This document shows positions 1 through 8,118 of a DNA stretch of 35,094 nt, piece after piece (positions within the stretch are counted from its first letter, which is position 1; each line of letters begins with the position of its first letter). The notes under the pieces are model-generated. The model made no database searches. It was not told the DNA's origin and was given only the letters and a program-made list of their open reading frames with translations. Source of the DNA: Desulfobacteraceae bacterium UBA5616 (GTDB lineage: Bacteria > Desulfobacterota > Desulfobacteria > Desulfobacterales > UBA5616); NCBI GenBank assembly GCA_002423615.1, contig DIKO01000101.1:1-35094 (forward strand). Reading direction: 5' to 3'. A program made the position numbers and the translations under genes.

Positions 1-51
1 GGTCAGATTAATGCGGAAGCCAACATCATTCAAAAGGGCAAAATCCGCTGA
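1..51 (+). CDS. 3' end of a gene cut by the window edge (16 residues)
   Basis: Reading from base 1 gives GQINAEANIIQKGKIR followed by TGA at 49-51. The pattern I-N-A-x-x-N-I-I-x-x-G resembles the tail of TnpB/OrfB-type proteins, which usually end in D-x-N-A-A-x-N-I-L-x-x-G, but the position of the usual catalytic Asp is Gln here. Sixteen residues are too few for a real identification. A second frame is open to base 118, so even the reading frame is not certain. Bases 52-178 hold no other gene I can support. Confidence 0.25.
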   Translation, partial: GQINAEANIIQKGKIR

Positions 52-178
52 TAGTAAATGGATATGGTGGGTTCTGTGTGTATGCCAACATGTCGACATC
101 ACATAAAATTACCCAATAAAGAACCACCAAGACAATCTCGAATATTATTTGAAATCTCCAATGATATCGGGTAATATA

Positions 179-207
179 GTGTATTATGCCGTAACGGCAT
201 AATACAC
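179..207. repeat. Perfect 29-bp inverted repeat upstream of the histidine kinase
   Basis: GTGTATTATGCCGT (179-192) and its exact reverse complement ACGGCATAATACAC (194-207) flank a single A at 193. The repeat ends 25 bases before the kinase start codon and just upstream of its ribosome binding site. There is no T-run on either side, so it does not look like an intrinsic terminator. It could be an operator for a dimeric regulator, a translation-control hairpin in the kinase mRNA, or the end hairpin of an IS200/IS605-type element. Only the symmetry is directly seen. Confidence 0.8.
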
Positions 208-232
208 CTGCATGTTATAAGAGGTTCAGAGC

Positions 233-1867
233 ATGCCTCAAAATCTAACTAATGAAAAATTGAATCAAAGATTGAACGAATTAGAGCAAGAAATATCCGT
301 GCTTAGAGACATGAAATCCCATCTCCAAAATACAAATGATCTGCCAAAAGAAAAGCCTATTAATGTGATTAATAGTGAGCTCAATATATTGCAAGAGGTC
401 ATTGATGGGGCAAGAAACATCCATTTGGTATTTCTGGACTGGAATTTCAATTTTGTCCGTGTCAATAATTTCTATGCGGAAACTTGCGGCTATACTCCGG
501 AAGAGATGATCGGGAAAAATCATTTTGATTTATTTCCTAACCCTGAAAATGAAGCCATTTTCACTCGTACAAGAAACACGGGCATCCCGTTTGAAATCAA
601 GGATAAACCTTTTTCTTTTCCAGATCAACCTAACAGGGGTGTGACTTACTGGGATTGGTCCTTAGTGCCGGTTAAAGATCCAGACGGAACAGTTACAGGT
701 TTAGTTTTCTCTCTTGTAGAAACCACCGATCGTGTATTGATGGAGAAATCTTTACGCAAAAGTGAAGAACGGTATTCAGCCATGTTTGAAAACATGTCCA
801 GTGGTGCGGCTGTTTACGAGTCCATTGAAGATGGCAAGGATTTTATTTTCAAATCCTTCAATCGATCCGCTGAGAAAATAACGAATATTTCACGAGATCA
901 GGTTCTGGGGAATCAACTCCTTGCTCTTTTCCCGAATATAGACAGGACAGGATTGACCGATGCCCTGCGGCGGGTATGGAAGACAGGGAAAGCGGAACAT
1001 CTTCCTCCTTTTTATCGAAAAGATAAAATTCGGGAAGGCTGGCGAGAAAATCAAATTTATAAGATTCCCACTGGGGAGATAGTAGCGCTGTTTGATGATG
1101 TAACCAATCGAATAGAGGCTCAGATTGCTCTCAAAAAAGCTCATGATGAATTGGAGCAACGGGTGGAAGAAAGAACCTTTGAACTGGAAAAACTTAACCG
1201 GGAACTGCAGGACTTTGTATTCATAGCGTCCCACGATCTTCGTGAACCTTTGAGGAAGTTGATAATCTTTGGCAGGATAATTTTGGAGAAGATCGAACCT
1301 CTTCTGGATGACACCATGAGGGACTATACAGAGCGAATGCAGAAAGCCGTATTAAGGATGCAGGCTCTTCTTGATTCTTTAATGAACTACTCCCGTATTA
1401 CCACTCAATACAATCCATTGAATGAGACCAATCTAAAACTATCCGTTGAATCGGCTCTTTCCAATCTCGAGATCATGGTCAGCGAAAGGAAGGCTCGAGT
1501 CGAAGTAGGTGACCTTCCAATCGTAAAGGCAGACCGGATTCAGATGGTTCAACTGTTCCAGAACCTTATTGCGAATGCATTGAAATATAATAAAGACATC
1601 CCACATGTAAGAATATTCTCAAGATCATCTGAAAGAAATAAAAAAGTATTTGATATACATGTTGCGGATAACGGCATCGGTATCGATGAACCTTATCTGG
1701 AACAGATTTTTTTTCCTTTCGAAAGATTACATGGAAGAACAGAGTATGATGGTACGGGGATCGGACTTTCGATATGCAGAAAGATCGCTGATCGGCATGG
1801 TGGCAAAATCACCGTTAAAAGTGAATTAGGCAAAGGTTCAGAATTTATAGTTACAATTCCTGCATGA
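233..1867 (+). CDS. Soluble PAS-domain sensor histidine kinase
   Basis: A 544-residue protein that should autophosphorylate on His and pass phosphate to a response regulator. Order of parts: an N-terminal coiled-coil stretch (about 1-35), a PAS domain (about 50-168) containing W-x-W-S-L-x-P-V, a second PAS-like domain (about 175-295), a coiled coil (about 296-328) with E-R-T-x-E-L, then the DHp helix with phosphoacceptor His334 in F-I-A-S-H-D-L-R-E-P-L. The HATPase domain shows the N box (Asn444 region), D-N-G-I-G-I-D (479-485) and G-T-G-I-G-L (507-512). There are no membrane segments, so it senses a cytoplasmic or protein-borne signal. AGAGG eight bases before the ATG supports the start. No response regulator lies beside it, so it is an orphan kinase in this window. 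A perfect inverted repeat sits just upstream. The family call is firm; the signal is unknown. Confidence 0.95.
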   Translation: MPQNLTNEKLNQRLNELEQEISVLRDMKSHLQNTNDLPKEKPINVINSELNILQEVIDGARNIHLVFLDWNFNFVRVNNFYAETCGYTPEEMIGKNHFDLFPNPENEAIFTRTRNTGIPFEIKDKPFSFPDQPNRGVTYWDWSLVPVKDPDGTVTGLVFSLVETTDRVLMEKSLRKSEERYSAMFENMSSGAAVYESIEDGKDFIFKSFNRSAEKITNISRDQVLGNQLLALFPNIDRTGLTDALRRVWKTGKAEHLPPFYRKDKIREGWRENQIYKIPTGEIVALFDDVTNRIEAQIALKKAHDELEQRVEERTFELEKLNRELQDFVFIASHDLREPLRKLIIFGRIILEKIEPLLDDTMRDYTERMQKAVLRMQALLDSLMNYSRITTQYNPLNETNLKLSVESALSNLEIMVSERKARVEVGDLPIVKADRIQMVQLFQNLIANALKYNKDIPHVRIFSRSSERNKKVFDIHVADNGIGIDEPYLEQIFFPFERLHGRTEYDGTGIGLSICRKIADRHGGKITVKSELGKGSEFIVTIPA

Positions 1868-1885
1868 CTCCGAAATGCCACGGGC

Positions 1886-1992
1886 GAGGGGGACGTCCTT
1901 AAATAATAAAATTATTCATAAAATGGGATGTAAATTCGAAGGGACGGTGTATGGCGTTGGGCTATATTTAATTGTTTAAGGACGTCCCCCTC
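1886..1992. repeat. Inverted-repeat element, REP/MITE-like
   Basis: Arms of 21 bases (1886-1906 and 1972-1992) are reverse complements with one mismatch. They begin GAGGGGGACGTCCTTAAA and end TTTAAGGACGTCCCCCTC. The 65-base centre is AT-rich and has no ORF. The element lies between the kinase stop and marC. Arms carrying GGGGACGTCC are the kind of sequence often dispersed in genomes and mobilised by REP-associated Y1 transposases (RAYT), but that link is inference. It could also act as a bidirectional transcription barrier. The inverted repeat itself is directly visible. Confidence 0.7.
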
Positions 1993-2006
1993 CATACCCC
2001 TCCATA
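1987..2006. repeat. Tandem direct repeat of 10 bases (two copies)
   Basis: CCCCTCCATA occurs twice in direct succession (1987-1996 and 1997-2006), overlapping the outer end of the right arm of the inverted-repeat element. This may be a duplication made at insertion or replication slippage at the arm end. Its function is unknown. Confidence 0.6.
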
Positions 2007-2066
2007 TGAAACGGTAAATCAAGTGTCAAAGGATCGGCCAACTGGATGTTTTGAGAGATTTTGGAA

Positions 2067-2666
2067 ATGTCGCTATTCATAAGCCTTTGGATTAAATTGT
2101 TTTTCGTGTTCACCCCCTTCTTCGGTCTTTCGATGTTTCTCAGTATGACAGAGGGATATGATGAGATCCGTCGCCGAAAACTCGCTCTGGTTACTTCGGC
2201 GGCAGTGGGGGTGTTCTGTCTCCTGCTGTTCTTCGCGGGCAGGCAGATGTTTTCGCTGTTCGGCATCACCCTTGATTCCTTCCGTATCGGGGCCGGTGTT
2301 CTGCTTTTTCTTTCCGGCATAGGACTGGTTCAAGGGAAAACGGGAAGTTCCGGCCCGGCCGTTGACAGCGATGTCGCGGTTGTTCCGCTGGCCATGCCCA
2401 TCATTGTGGGACCCGCCACAACAGGCACGCTTCTCGTGATGGGCGCAGAATTGGACGATTTTTCCGCCAAAGCCATCGGTTGTCTGTCCCTGATCGCCGC
2501 CGTTGCAAGCATTTCCGCCGTGCTCCTGATGGCATCGTTGATTCATCGCCGTCTCGGGGCCAGAGGCATCTCTATTCTCAGCAAACTGACGGGATTGGTC
2601 CTGGCAGCATTGGCCGCTCAAATGATCATGACGGGAATTCAGGGTTTTATGGGCATTCATCCATAA
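2067..2666 (+). CDS. MarC-family integral membrane protein
   Basis: A 199-residue, strongly hydrophobic protein with about six membrane segments, as in the MarC/UPF0056 family (E. coli MarC, YchE, YhgN). Family signatures are the N-terminal F-x-P-F-F-G-L-S-x-F-L/M pattern and the central P-L-A-M-P-I-I-V-G-P-A-T-T-G block, where the Gly-Pro residues recur in all members. A TTG six bases earlier gives a slightly longer frame; ATG at 2067 with GAGAG upstream was preferred. The molecular function of MarC proteins is unsettled; the early link to multiple antibiotic resistance was not upheld. The gene stands alone between the inverted-repeat element and a decayed gene. Confidence 0.85.
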   Translation: MSLFISLWIKLFFVFTPFFGLSMFLSMTEGYDEIRRRKLALVTSAAVGVFCLLLFFAGRQMFSLFGITLDSFRIGAGVLLFLSGIGLVQGKTGSSGPAVDSDVAVVPLAMPIIVGPATTGTLLVMGAELDDFSAKAIGCLSLIAAVASISAVLLMASLIHRRLGARGISILSKLTGLVLAALAAQMIMTGIQGFMGIHP

Positions 2667-2679
2667 CAAAGAACCGGGT

Positions 2680-3121
2680 ATGGGGGCTCTCGACTTTTTT
2701 TATCGTGCAGCCGGGAGGTTTCACAAAATCTGATCAGGGAACAGGGAATCGATCCGGTCCTTTTTTATCCCGTTACCGCCGGCGATGGGGTGGAGTTGGA
2801 TGGTTTTTCCGCCGAGGTGGTTCGCGGCGTGCATGTGGATTTTGTCGCCGAGTATCATCGCCTGACAGGCGGCAACCTGTTGACCGATTTCGGCAACGAT
2901 CTTGCAGCCGCAGTTCAAAAAGGAGTGGAGGCGTCCATGGGGCCTGTTGCGCTTCCGGACCGTTTCCATCAATGGATGGTCCAATAACCATCGTTCCCCA
3001 GCACCATGACCCCCTGTTTTCCGGTGCCTTTCCGACGGACCTCACCGAATTAAAACGCCTGTTCCACGGAACAGGCATTAACTTCATGGAATTTGAACCG
3101 GGCCGCTGGCAGACTTTTTGA
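2680..3121 (+). pseudogene. Possible broken gene, coding-like sequence in three successive frames
   Basis: Three coding-like pieces follow each other. Piece 1 (2680-2733) starts at ATG, reads M-G-A-L-D-F-F-Y-R-A-A-G-R-F and stops early. Piece 2 (about 2709-2987, another frame) has no ATG/GTG/TTG at its beginning, yet from R-E-Q-G-I-D-P-V-L-F onward it shows clean codon use and ends W-M-V-Q; its first possible in-frame start is GTG 2790. Piece 3 (2972-3121) overlaps it by 16 bases in a third frame and encodes 49 residues rich in F, P and H, ending G-R-W-Q-T-F. I do not recognise the family. One ancestral gene of about 150 residues with two frameshifts would explain the pattern; two small overlapping genes are the alternative. 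It converges on the thymidylate synthase gene. Confidence 0.4.
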
Positions 3122-3147
3122 GAAAAAATGCTTAAAAACGATGCGCC

Positions 3148-3804
3148 TTATTCCTTCATGGTTCTTAACTTCGCCAGTTCCCAGATATAATCATAAAGGT
3201 GAAGGCCCTTGCTGGCGGCGATGATTTCCCCGTCTTCCACCCCGATTTCCCCGGCCATATATTCCTTGAGCATCTGAATGGCGCCCAAATTGGCAGGAAA
3301 TCCGTTCCACAGATCCCAGGACCGGAAATAAACCATGAAATGAAGCTTACCGTAACGAATACGGGTATCGATTCCTCGAAGGCAGGGAGGGTCGTTGAGA
3401 AGGAGGGCCTCGGGATTGCCCACGGTCATGTAAGCCTGGTTGGTACCGTGGCCTTCTTCCCTGTACATCCGAATCACCTCGGCGATCTGCGGCTCAAGGT
3501 ATCGGCCGTAGGTATAATCTTCGTTGGGCTGTTTTTCCGATGTCATCAGGTAGGGAAGATAACTCTCGATGTAACCGTCCGCCACGGGATTTGGAATTCC
3601 CAGGGACGGAGGAATGTCCGGGATCAGGGGACGAACCCCGGGATGCTTGATATGAACGGTGATATAATCAAATTCAAGCCTTTTCTGTCCCTGAAAACTC
3701 CCTCTGTCGATGACATACTGGTGTCCGTGGTCGATAATCTGATAAACACATTGAAACCAGGCGTCCGGAATGTCCCTTGCCTCGATGGATATCATATTCA
3801 GCAT
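3148..3804 (-). CDS. thyA: Thymidylate synthase, short archaeal-type ThyA homologue
   Basis: Predicted to methylate dUMP to dTMP with methylene-tetrahydrofolate. The 218 residues are shorter than bacterial ThyA (about 264) and near the length of the methanogen-type family. Seen motifs: P-P-C-L-R with candidate nucleophile Cys141; the phosphate and substrate region R-S-W-D-L-W-N-G-F-P-A-N-L (matching R-S-x-D-x-x-x-G-x-P-x-N in ThyA); and near the C-terminus G-L-H-L-Y-D-Y-I-W-E, matching the H-x-Y dUMP ribose-binding motif. The frame extends five codons upstream to a TTG at 3819, but ATG 3804 has GGACGA seven bases before it and is preferred. It follows gyrB by 30 bases on the same strand and is probably co-transcribed with dnaN-gyrB. 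A nucleotide hydroxymethylase of the same fold cannot be excluded. Confidence 0.75.
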   Translation of the reverse strand: MLNMISIEARDIPDAWFQCVYQIIDHGHQYVIDRGSFQGQKRLEFDYITVHIKHPGVRPLIPDIPPSLGIPNPVADGYIESYLPYLMTSEKQPNEDYTYGRYLEPQIAEVIRMYREEGHGTNQAYMTVGNPEALLLNDPPCLRGIDTRIRYGKLHFMVYFRSWDLWNGFPANLGAIQMLKEYMAGEIGVEDGEIIAASKGLHLYDYIWELAKLRTMKE

Positions 3805-3834
3805 AGTGTTTTCGTCCAATGAATAAGTTTGGTA

Positions 3835-6243
3835 TTAGATATCAAGAATGCTCACTTCAAGGGCGTTGTTCTGAATAAATTCCCTCCGCGGTTCGACTTC
3901 CTCTCCCATTAAAACGGTAAAAATTTCATCGGCGTCAATGGCATCGCCCACCGTGACCTTCAGCAGGGTCCTTTTTTCCGGGTCCATGGTGGTTTCCCAC
4001 AACTGGTCCGGATTCATTTCGCCGAGACCCTTATACCGCTGTATGCCAAGCCCTTTTTTACCCTCCTCGATCAAATAACGGAACAGTTCTTTTTTGTCGT
4101 GTAAAATTAAAGGATCACCTTCTTTTTCCTTGGAACTGATTTTAAACGGCGGGTTATTATAAGGGTTTATCTTTCTGTTGATCATCGACACGTTTTGATA
4201 TTCCCTGGACAGAATCAAACTTTTCCCGATTTTAAGGGGCTGGGAATATTGATGAATATCATTTCCGTCGTCTGATGGCAAAACATACAGGTCAAATACG
4301 TTTCGATCCGGATTCCATAATATTTCAGTCGTCAGATAACCTTTTTCCGTCAGAATGGCTTTTAACTGCACCATGCTTTCTTCATTTTGAAGAAATTTTT
4401 TGCCATCGACATTATGGCTGATCAGTATTTCCAGGAGTTGGGATTTTACACCTCTTTGATCCAATTTTTTCTCGTTGGCGATCCATTCGGAAATATTTCC
4501 GATGAACACATAAAGATGATGATCGCTCATCATCTCCTCTCCCGGTCCGATCCGGACTTCTTTTTGACTGCACATTTTTTTTAATACAAAATCACTTAAT
4601 TCAGAATCGTCTTTCAGATATTTCGAGCTTTTTCCTTTTCCGACCTTATAAAGAGGGGGTTGGGCGATATGAAGATATCCCTTTTCAATAATTTCCTTCA
4701 TCTGCCGGTAAAAGAATGTGAGAAGCAAGGTCCGGATGTGAGACCCGTCCACATCCGCGTCGGTCATGATGATCACTTTATGGTACCGGATATTGTCGAC
4801 ATTGTGCTCTTCCTTACCGACACCCATGCCCAGGGCCGTGATCATGTTTTTGATTTCTTCGCTGCGGAGGATCTTGTCAAACCGTGCTTTTTCCACATTT
4901 AAAATTTTGCCCTTTAACGGAAGAATAGCCTGGAATTTCCGGTCCCTTCCCTGTTTTGCCGAACCGCCTGCGGAATCTCCCTCGACCAGAAACAATTCTC
5001 TTTGGGACGGTTCGGAAACCTGACATTCGGCCAGTTTTCCCGGAAGGGTCGAATCCGACAGGGCCCCCTGTTTTCTGGCGAGGTCCCTGGCTCTTTTGGC
5101 CGCATCCCTGGCCCTTGCCGCGTCAACGGCCTTGGCGATAATTTTCTTTGAAACCGTTGGATTTTCTTCTAAAAATATACTTAGTTTTTCATTGACCAGA
5201 GACTCCACCAACCCTTTGACGTCACTGTTTCCCAGTTTTGTTTTGGTCTGGCCTTCAAACTGAGGGGTCTTAATGCGAACGCTGATGATGGCCGTAAGCC
5301 CCTCCCGAATATCATCCCCCCCAATTTTGGCCTGGAGATTTTTGGGCAGGTTTCCATTTGAGGCATATTGATTTATGGCTCGGGTCAGCCCGGCCTTGAA
5401 TCCGATGAGATGAAATCCTCCTTCAACCGTATTGATATTATTGGCAAATGAAAATATTTTTTCATCAAAGGTGTCATTGTACTGAATCGCCACCTCGATT
5501 TCCACGTCATTTTTGGACCCGGAAATGAATATGGGATTGTGGAGACCCATATGCCTTCGGTTGAGATATTCCACAAAGGATACGATGCCGCCATTATAAA
5601 CAAATTCATTTTTCTCATCACTTCTTTCATCTTCCAGTTCAATTCTTAAACCCTTGTTTAAAAATGCCAGTTCTCTTAATCGTTTGGAAAGTATGGCATA
5701 ATTGAAATTATCCGTGTTGAAGATGGTCAAATCAGGACAAAAATGAATCTGGGTGCCCCTTAACCCGGTCTTTTCGATGACTTTAAGCTCGCAGGTTTTA
5801 ACGCCTTTCCGGTAGGTCTGGTAATAAACCTGGCCGTCCCTGAAAATTTTTACCTCGAAAAATTCCGAAAGGGCATTGACAACGGAAACCCCGACGCCAT
5901 GCAAACCGCCGGAAACTTTGTAGGCATCATTGTCGAATTTGCCCCCGGCATGAAGTTTGGTCAAAACCACTTCAACAGCAGGGACCCCTTCTGTTTTATG
6001 AATATCAACGGGAATGCCCCGTCCGTTGTCGGTGACCGTAATGCTGTTGTCAACATGGATAATGACTTTGATTTTATCGCAATACCCGGCCATGGCCTCA
6101 TCTATGCTGTTGTCCACCACTTCGTAAACCAGATGATGAAGACCTTCAACATCCACATTGCCGATATACATGGAAGGTCTCAACCGAACCGGGGCGAGTC
6201 CTTCCAGTACATTTATGCTGCTGGCATCATATATTTTTTCCAT
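3835..6243 (-). CDS. gyrB: DNA gyrase subunit B
   Basis: The ATPase subunit of gyrase; with GyrA it introduces negative supercoils. The 802 residues equal the long Gram-negative form, including the extra block inside the TOPRIM region (about residues 540-720). The GHKL ATPase domain shows E41-V-V-D-N45, D-N-G-R-G (72-76), G-G-L-H-G-V-G (112-118) and the transducer lysine in Q-T-K-T-K-L-G (332-338). TOPRIM has E421-G-D-S-A-G-G and D-A-D-V-D-G (495-500). The C-terminal Q-R-Y-K-G-L-G-E-M-N block is intact. Its start ATG overlaps the dnaN stop by one base (TAATG), indicating translational coupling. No gyrA is in the window. Confidence 0.98.
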   Translation of the reverse strand: MEKIYDASSINVLEGLAPVRLRPSMYIGNVDVEGLHHLVYEVVDNSIDEAMAGYCDKIKVIIHVDNSITVTDNGRGIPVDIHKTEGVPAVEVVLTKLHAGGKFDNDAYKVSGGLHGVGVSVVNALSEFFEVKIFRDGQVYYQTYRKGVKTCELKVIEKTGLRGTQIHFCPDLTIFNTDNFNYAILSKRLRELAFLNKGLRIELEDERSDEKNEFVYNGGIVSFVEYLNRRHMGLHNPIFISGSKNDVEIEVAIQYNDTFDEKIFSFANNINTVEGGFHLIGFKAGLTRAINQYASNGNLPKNLQAKIGGDDIREGLTAIISVRIKTPQFEGQTKTKLGNSDVKGLVESLVNEKLSIFLEENPTVSKKIIAKAVDAARARDAAKRARDLARKQGALSDSTLPGKLAECQVSEPSQRELFLVEGDSAGGSAKQGRDRKFQAILPLKGKILNVEKARFDKILRSEEIKNMITALGMGVGKEEHNVDNIRYHKVIIMTDADVDGSHIRTLLLTFFYRQMKEIIEKGYLHIAQPPLYKVGKGKSSKYLKDDSELSDFVLKKMCSQKEVRIGPGEEMMSDHHLYVFIGNISEWIANEKKLDQRGVKSQLLEILISHNVDGKKFLQNEESMVQLKAILTEKGYLTTEILWNPDRNVFDLYVLPSDDGNDIHQYSQPLKIGKSLILSREYQNVSMINRKINPYNNPPFKISSKEKEGDPLILHDKKELFRYLIEEGKKGLGIQRYKGLGEMNPDQLWETTMDPEKRTLLKVTVGDAIDADEIFTVLMGEEVEPRREFIQNNALEVSILDI

Positions 6244-7364
6244 TATAATCTCATCGGCATGATAATGCTTAAATAATTTTTATTTTCGCTTCCTTCCAGA
6301 TAGCAGGGCTTTTCCTCATTAATGATGTTCAGGTCTATGGTCTCATTTTCGATACAATTTAAAGATTCAATAAAGTATCTTGGATTGAAAACCGCCTCTA
6401 TGGGATTTCCCTTGTACTCTATTTCCATTTCTTCCTTGGATTCCCCGATATCCGGGTTGGCTGAATGAATTAATAATTTGTCCGCTAAAAAATTAAATAC
6501 AACCCCTCGGTAATCCTCCGAAGACAAAATGGACATCCTCTTCAGCATCATTAACAGACTCTGTTTGTTAAAATGAATGACGTTTCCCTGTTCCTTGCTT
6601 TTGATAATATCCTGATATTTTGGAAAAGCACCGTCCAATAAGCGAATAACAAGGGTTTCCCCGTCCTTTTGCATGACAAAATGATTTTCCTTGAATCCCA
6701 CTTTAACCCTTCCCTGATAATCCATAAATTTACCCAATTCAACCAGGCCTTTTTTAGGTATGATAAATCCCCTTTCATCCGGTAATTCCACCACGTCATC
6801 CATGATGCACTCCGCGGTGGACATGCGGTTGCCGTCCGTTGACACCAGACGGATGATTTTTTCGTCGTCATTATGGATAATATCAAAATATACCCCTATA
6901 ATATGGGCTCTTTTTTCATCGCCGGCGCCGGTGATAATGACCGTTTTCTCGATCATCTTTTTTAAAATTACAGCATCCATTTCAAAAAAGGGAACGTTTT
7001 CAATGACGGGAAAATTGGGAAATTCTTCTGAATCCATTCCCACGATATGATATTCCACGTTTTTGTTTCCAATCTCTATCCAGTGATTTTGGATTTCATT
7101 GATCAAAATCGTCTCATTGGGGAAATCTCTGGTGATTTCGTAAAATTTCTTGGAATTTATGGCCAGCTTTCCCTCTTTCTCCACGTCGGCCATATAAAAT
7201 CCCTCAAATCCCGTTTCCAGATCCGTTGCGGTAATTTTGATGCCGTTTTCTGCGGTTTGAATCAAAACCGATGATGTAATTGCCAGATTACTTTTCCGTG
7301 ATGTCAATCCCTGGATTCTGGCCATGACATTTTGAATATCGTTTCTGTTGACTGTAAATTTCAT
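6243..7364 (-). CDS. dnaN: DNA polymerase III beta subunit (sliding clamp)
   Basis: The ring-shaped processivity clamp of the replicative polymerase; two copies encircle DNA. The 373 residues match the family length (366 in E. coli). Recognisable parts are the N-terminal M-K-F-T-V-N-R-N start, G-F-I-I-P-K-K-G-L in the second domain, and the C-terminal I-M-P-M-R-L, which forms part of the hydrophobic pocket binding clamp partners. AAAGGAA five to six bases before the ATG supports the start. It heads a dnaN-gyrB-thyA transcript. dnaA and recF, often next to dnaN, are absent here. Confidence 0.97.
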   Translation of the reverse strand: MKFTVNRNDIQNVMARIQGLTSRKSNLAITSSVLIQTAENGIKITATDLETGFEGFYMADVEKEGKLAINSKKFYEITRDFPNETILINEIQNHWIEIGNKNVEYHIVGMDSEEFPNFPVIENVPFFEMDAVILKKMIEKTVIITGAGDEKRAHIIGVYFDIIHNDDEKIIRLVSTDGNRMSTAECIMDDVVELPDERGFIIPKKGLVELGKFMDYQGRVKVGFKENHFVMQKDGETLVIRLLDGAFPKYQDIIKSKEQGNVIHFNKQSLLMMLKRMSILSSEDYRGVVFNFLADKLLIHSANPDIGESKEEMEIEYKGNPIEAVFNPRYFIESLNCIENETIDLNIINEEKPCYLEGSENKNYLSIIMPMRL

Positions 7365-7599
7365 GACAGTTCCTTTAAATATAATTTATTAAATAAATAT
7401 TTAAGGTAGGGACGAACATGGTGTTCATATCTTTATAACAAGCGATAATAATTTAAAATAACAATAAAAGAAATGTTGATAGGTTCCCTAAAAAAACAAG
7501 ATAAACGGGTCGTTGCGAACATGGGAAAAAACATTGTTAATAACTATAAAAAGACATGCAAAATTTCAATACAATTAAAGGCGCCGTTATTTCTCTGAT
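7365..7599. other. AT-rich intergenic region upstream of dnaN
   Basis: 235 bases with no gene, between the RdgC-like pair and dnaN, both read leftward. It should carry the dnaN promoter. It contains a short inverted repeat GAACA-TGG-TGTTC (7414-7426) and one sequence on the minus strand, TTATTAACA, one mismatch from the DnaA-box consensus. I see no cluster of DnaA boxes, so I do not call an origin. Confidence 0.5.
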
Positions 7600-8115
7600 T
7601 CAATGTTTGATCCATCGCTTAATCTGGGGAACAGTTTGGGCTATCCAGTTTCCGGAGATTCTGGAGGCAATAAAAAGTTTAAAGGTTTGATCTATAATTT
7701 CAACTACTTTGTTATAATGATGGATTTTTTCAAAAACAAAGGCATCGACATCTTCGGAAGATTCATAAGGCCCGATATCCGGATGCCGGATATTGTTGAT
7801 GCTTAAATTTTCGCCTTTCAAGGTAAACTGCCACTTGTTCTGATCCTCAACATAAATCAGGTTTATTTCAGTGACGAGGGCACCTTTTTGAAGCGCCAGC
7901 AGTCCCTCTTCAAGACCGGCGTCGTCCCCTTTTATCGTTATGATTTCGATTTTATTGTCCCTTCTGTTTTCAAGGGCGATCCTGTTGCCGATGGAAAAAT
8001 CATTCAGAGGGTGGCGGGTTTTATCCGTATCCCCGTCAATTGAAAACCATAACCATGTAAGGAATTCAAAACCTAAAAATTTAAATCGGTTATAAGCGAC
8101 AGCGATATCGAGCAT
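7600..8115 (-). CDS. RdgC-like protein, C-terminal half as a separate gene
   Basis: 171 residues. By eye the sequence aligns with the second half of E. coli RdgC: an F-L-T-W-L-W-F segment where E. coli has L-T-E-W-V, then the L-E-E-G-L-L-A-L-Q-K-G-A-L-V-T-E-I-N-L block facing E. coli S-E-E-I-T-N-H-I-E-A-G-K-V-V-T-K-L-A-L, followed by a basic-acidic tail. Its ATG lies three bases after the stop of the N-terminal half (TAACCTATG) with GGA seven bases before it, so the two are almost certainly co-translated. RdgC forms a ring-like dimer on DNA and restrains RecA; here the two proteins together may rebuild that ring. The alignment is from memory and needs a profile search. Confidence 0.6.
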   Translation of the reverse strand: MLDIAVAYNRFKFLGFEFLTWLWFSIDGDTDKTRHPLNDFSIGNRIALENRRDNKIEIITIKGDDAGLEEGLLALQKGALVTEINLIYVEDQNKWQFTLKGENLSINNIRHPDIGPYESSEDVDAFVFEKIHHYNKVVEIIDQTFKLFIASRISGNWIAQTVPQIKRWIKH

Positions 8116-8118
8116 AGG

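Noticed and set aside
179..207. Palindrome as a dif/XerCD site
   Set aside because: The GCATAA and TTATG half-site elements face the wrong way round and there is no six-base central region.
2073..2669. 198-codon minus-strand frame opposite marC
   Set aside because: Composition is rich in His, Gln and Asn as expected for a shadow of a hydrophobic membrane protein.
7414..7426. GAACA-TGG-TGTTC as a LexA (SOS) box upstream of dnaN
   Set aside because: The spacing between GAAC and GTTC is five bases, not the four of the Gram-positive-type box, and no supporting SOS gene is here.
7365..7599. AT-rich gap next to dnaN as a replication origin
   Set aside because: Only one sequence within one mismatch of a DnaA box was found, there is no cluster, and dnaA is not adjacent.
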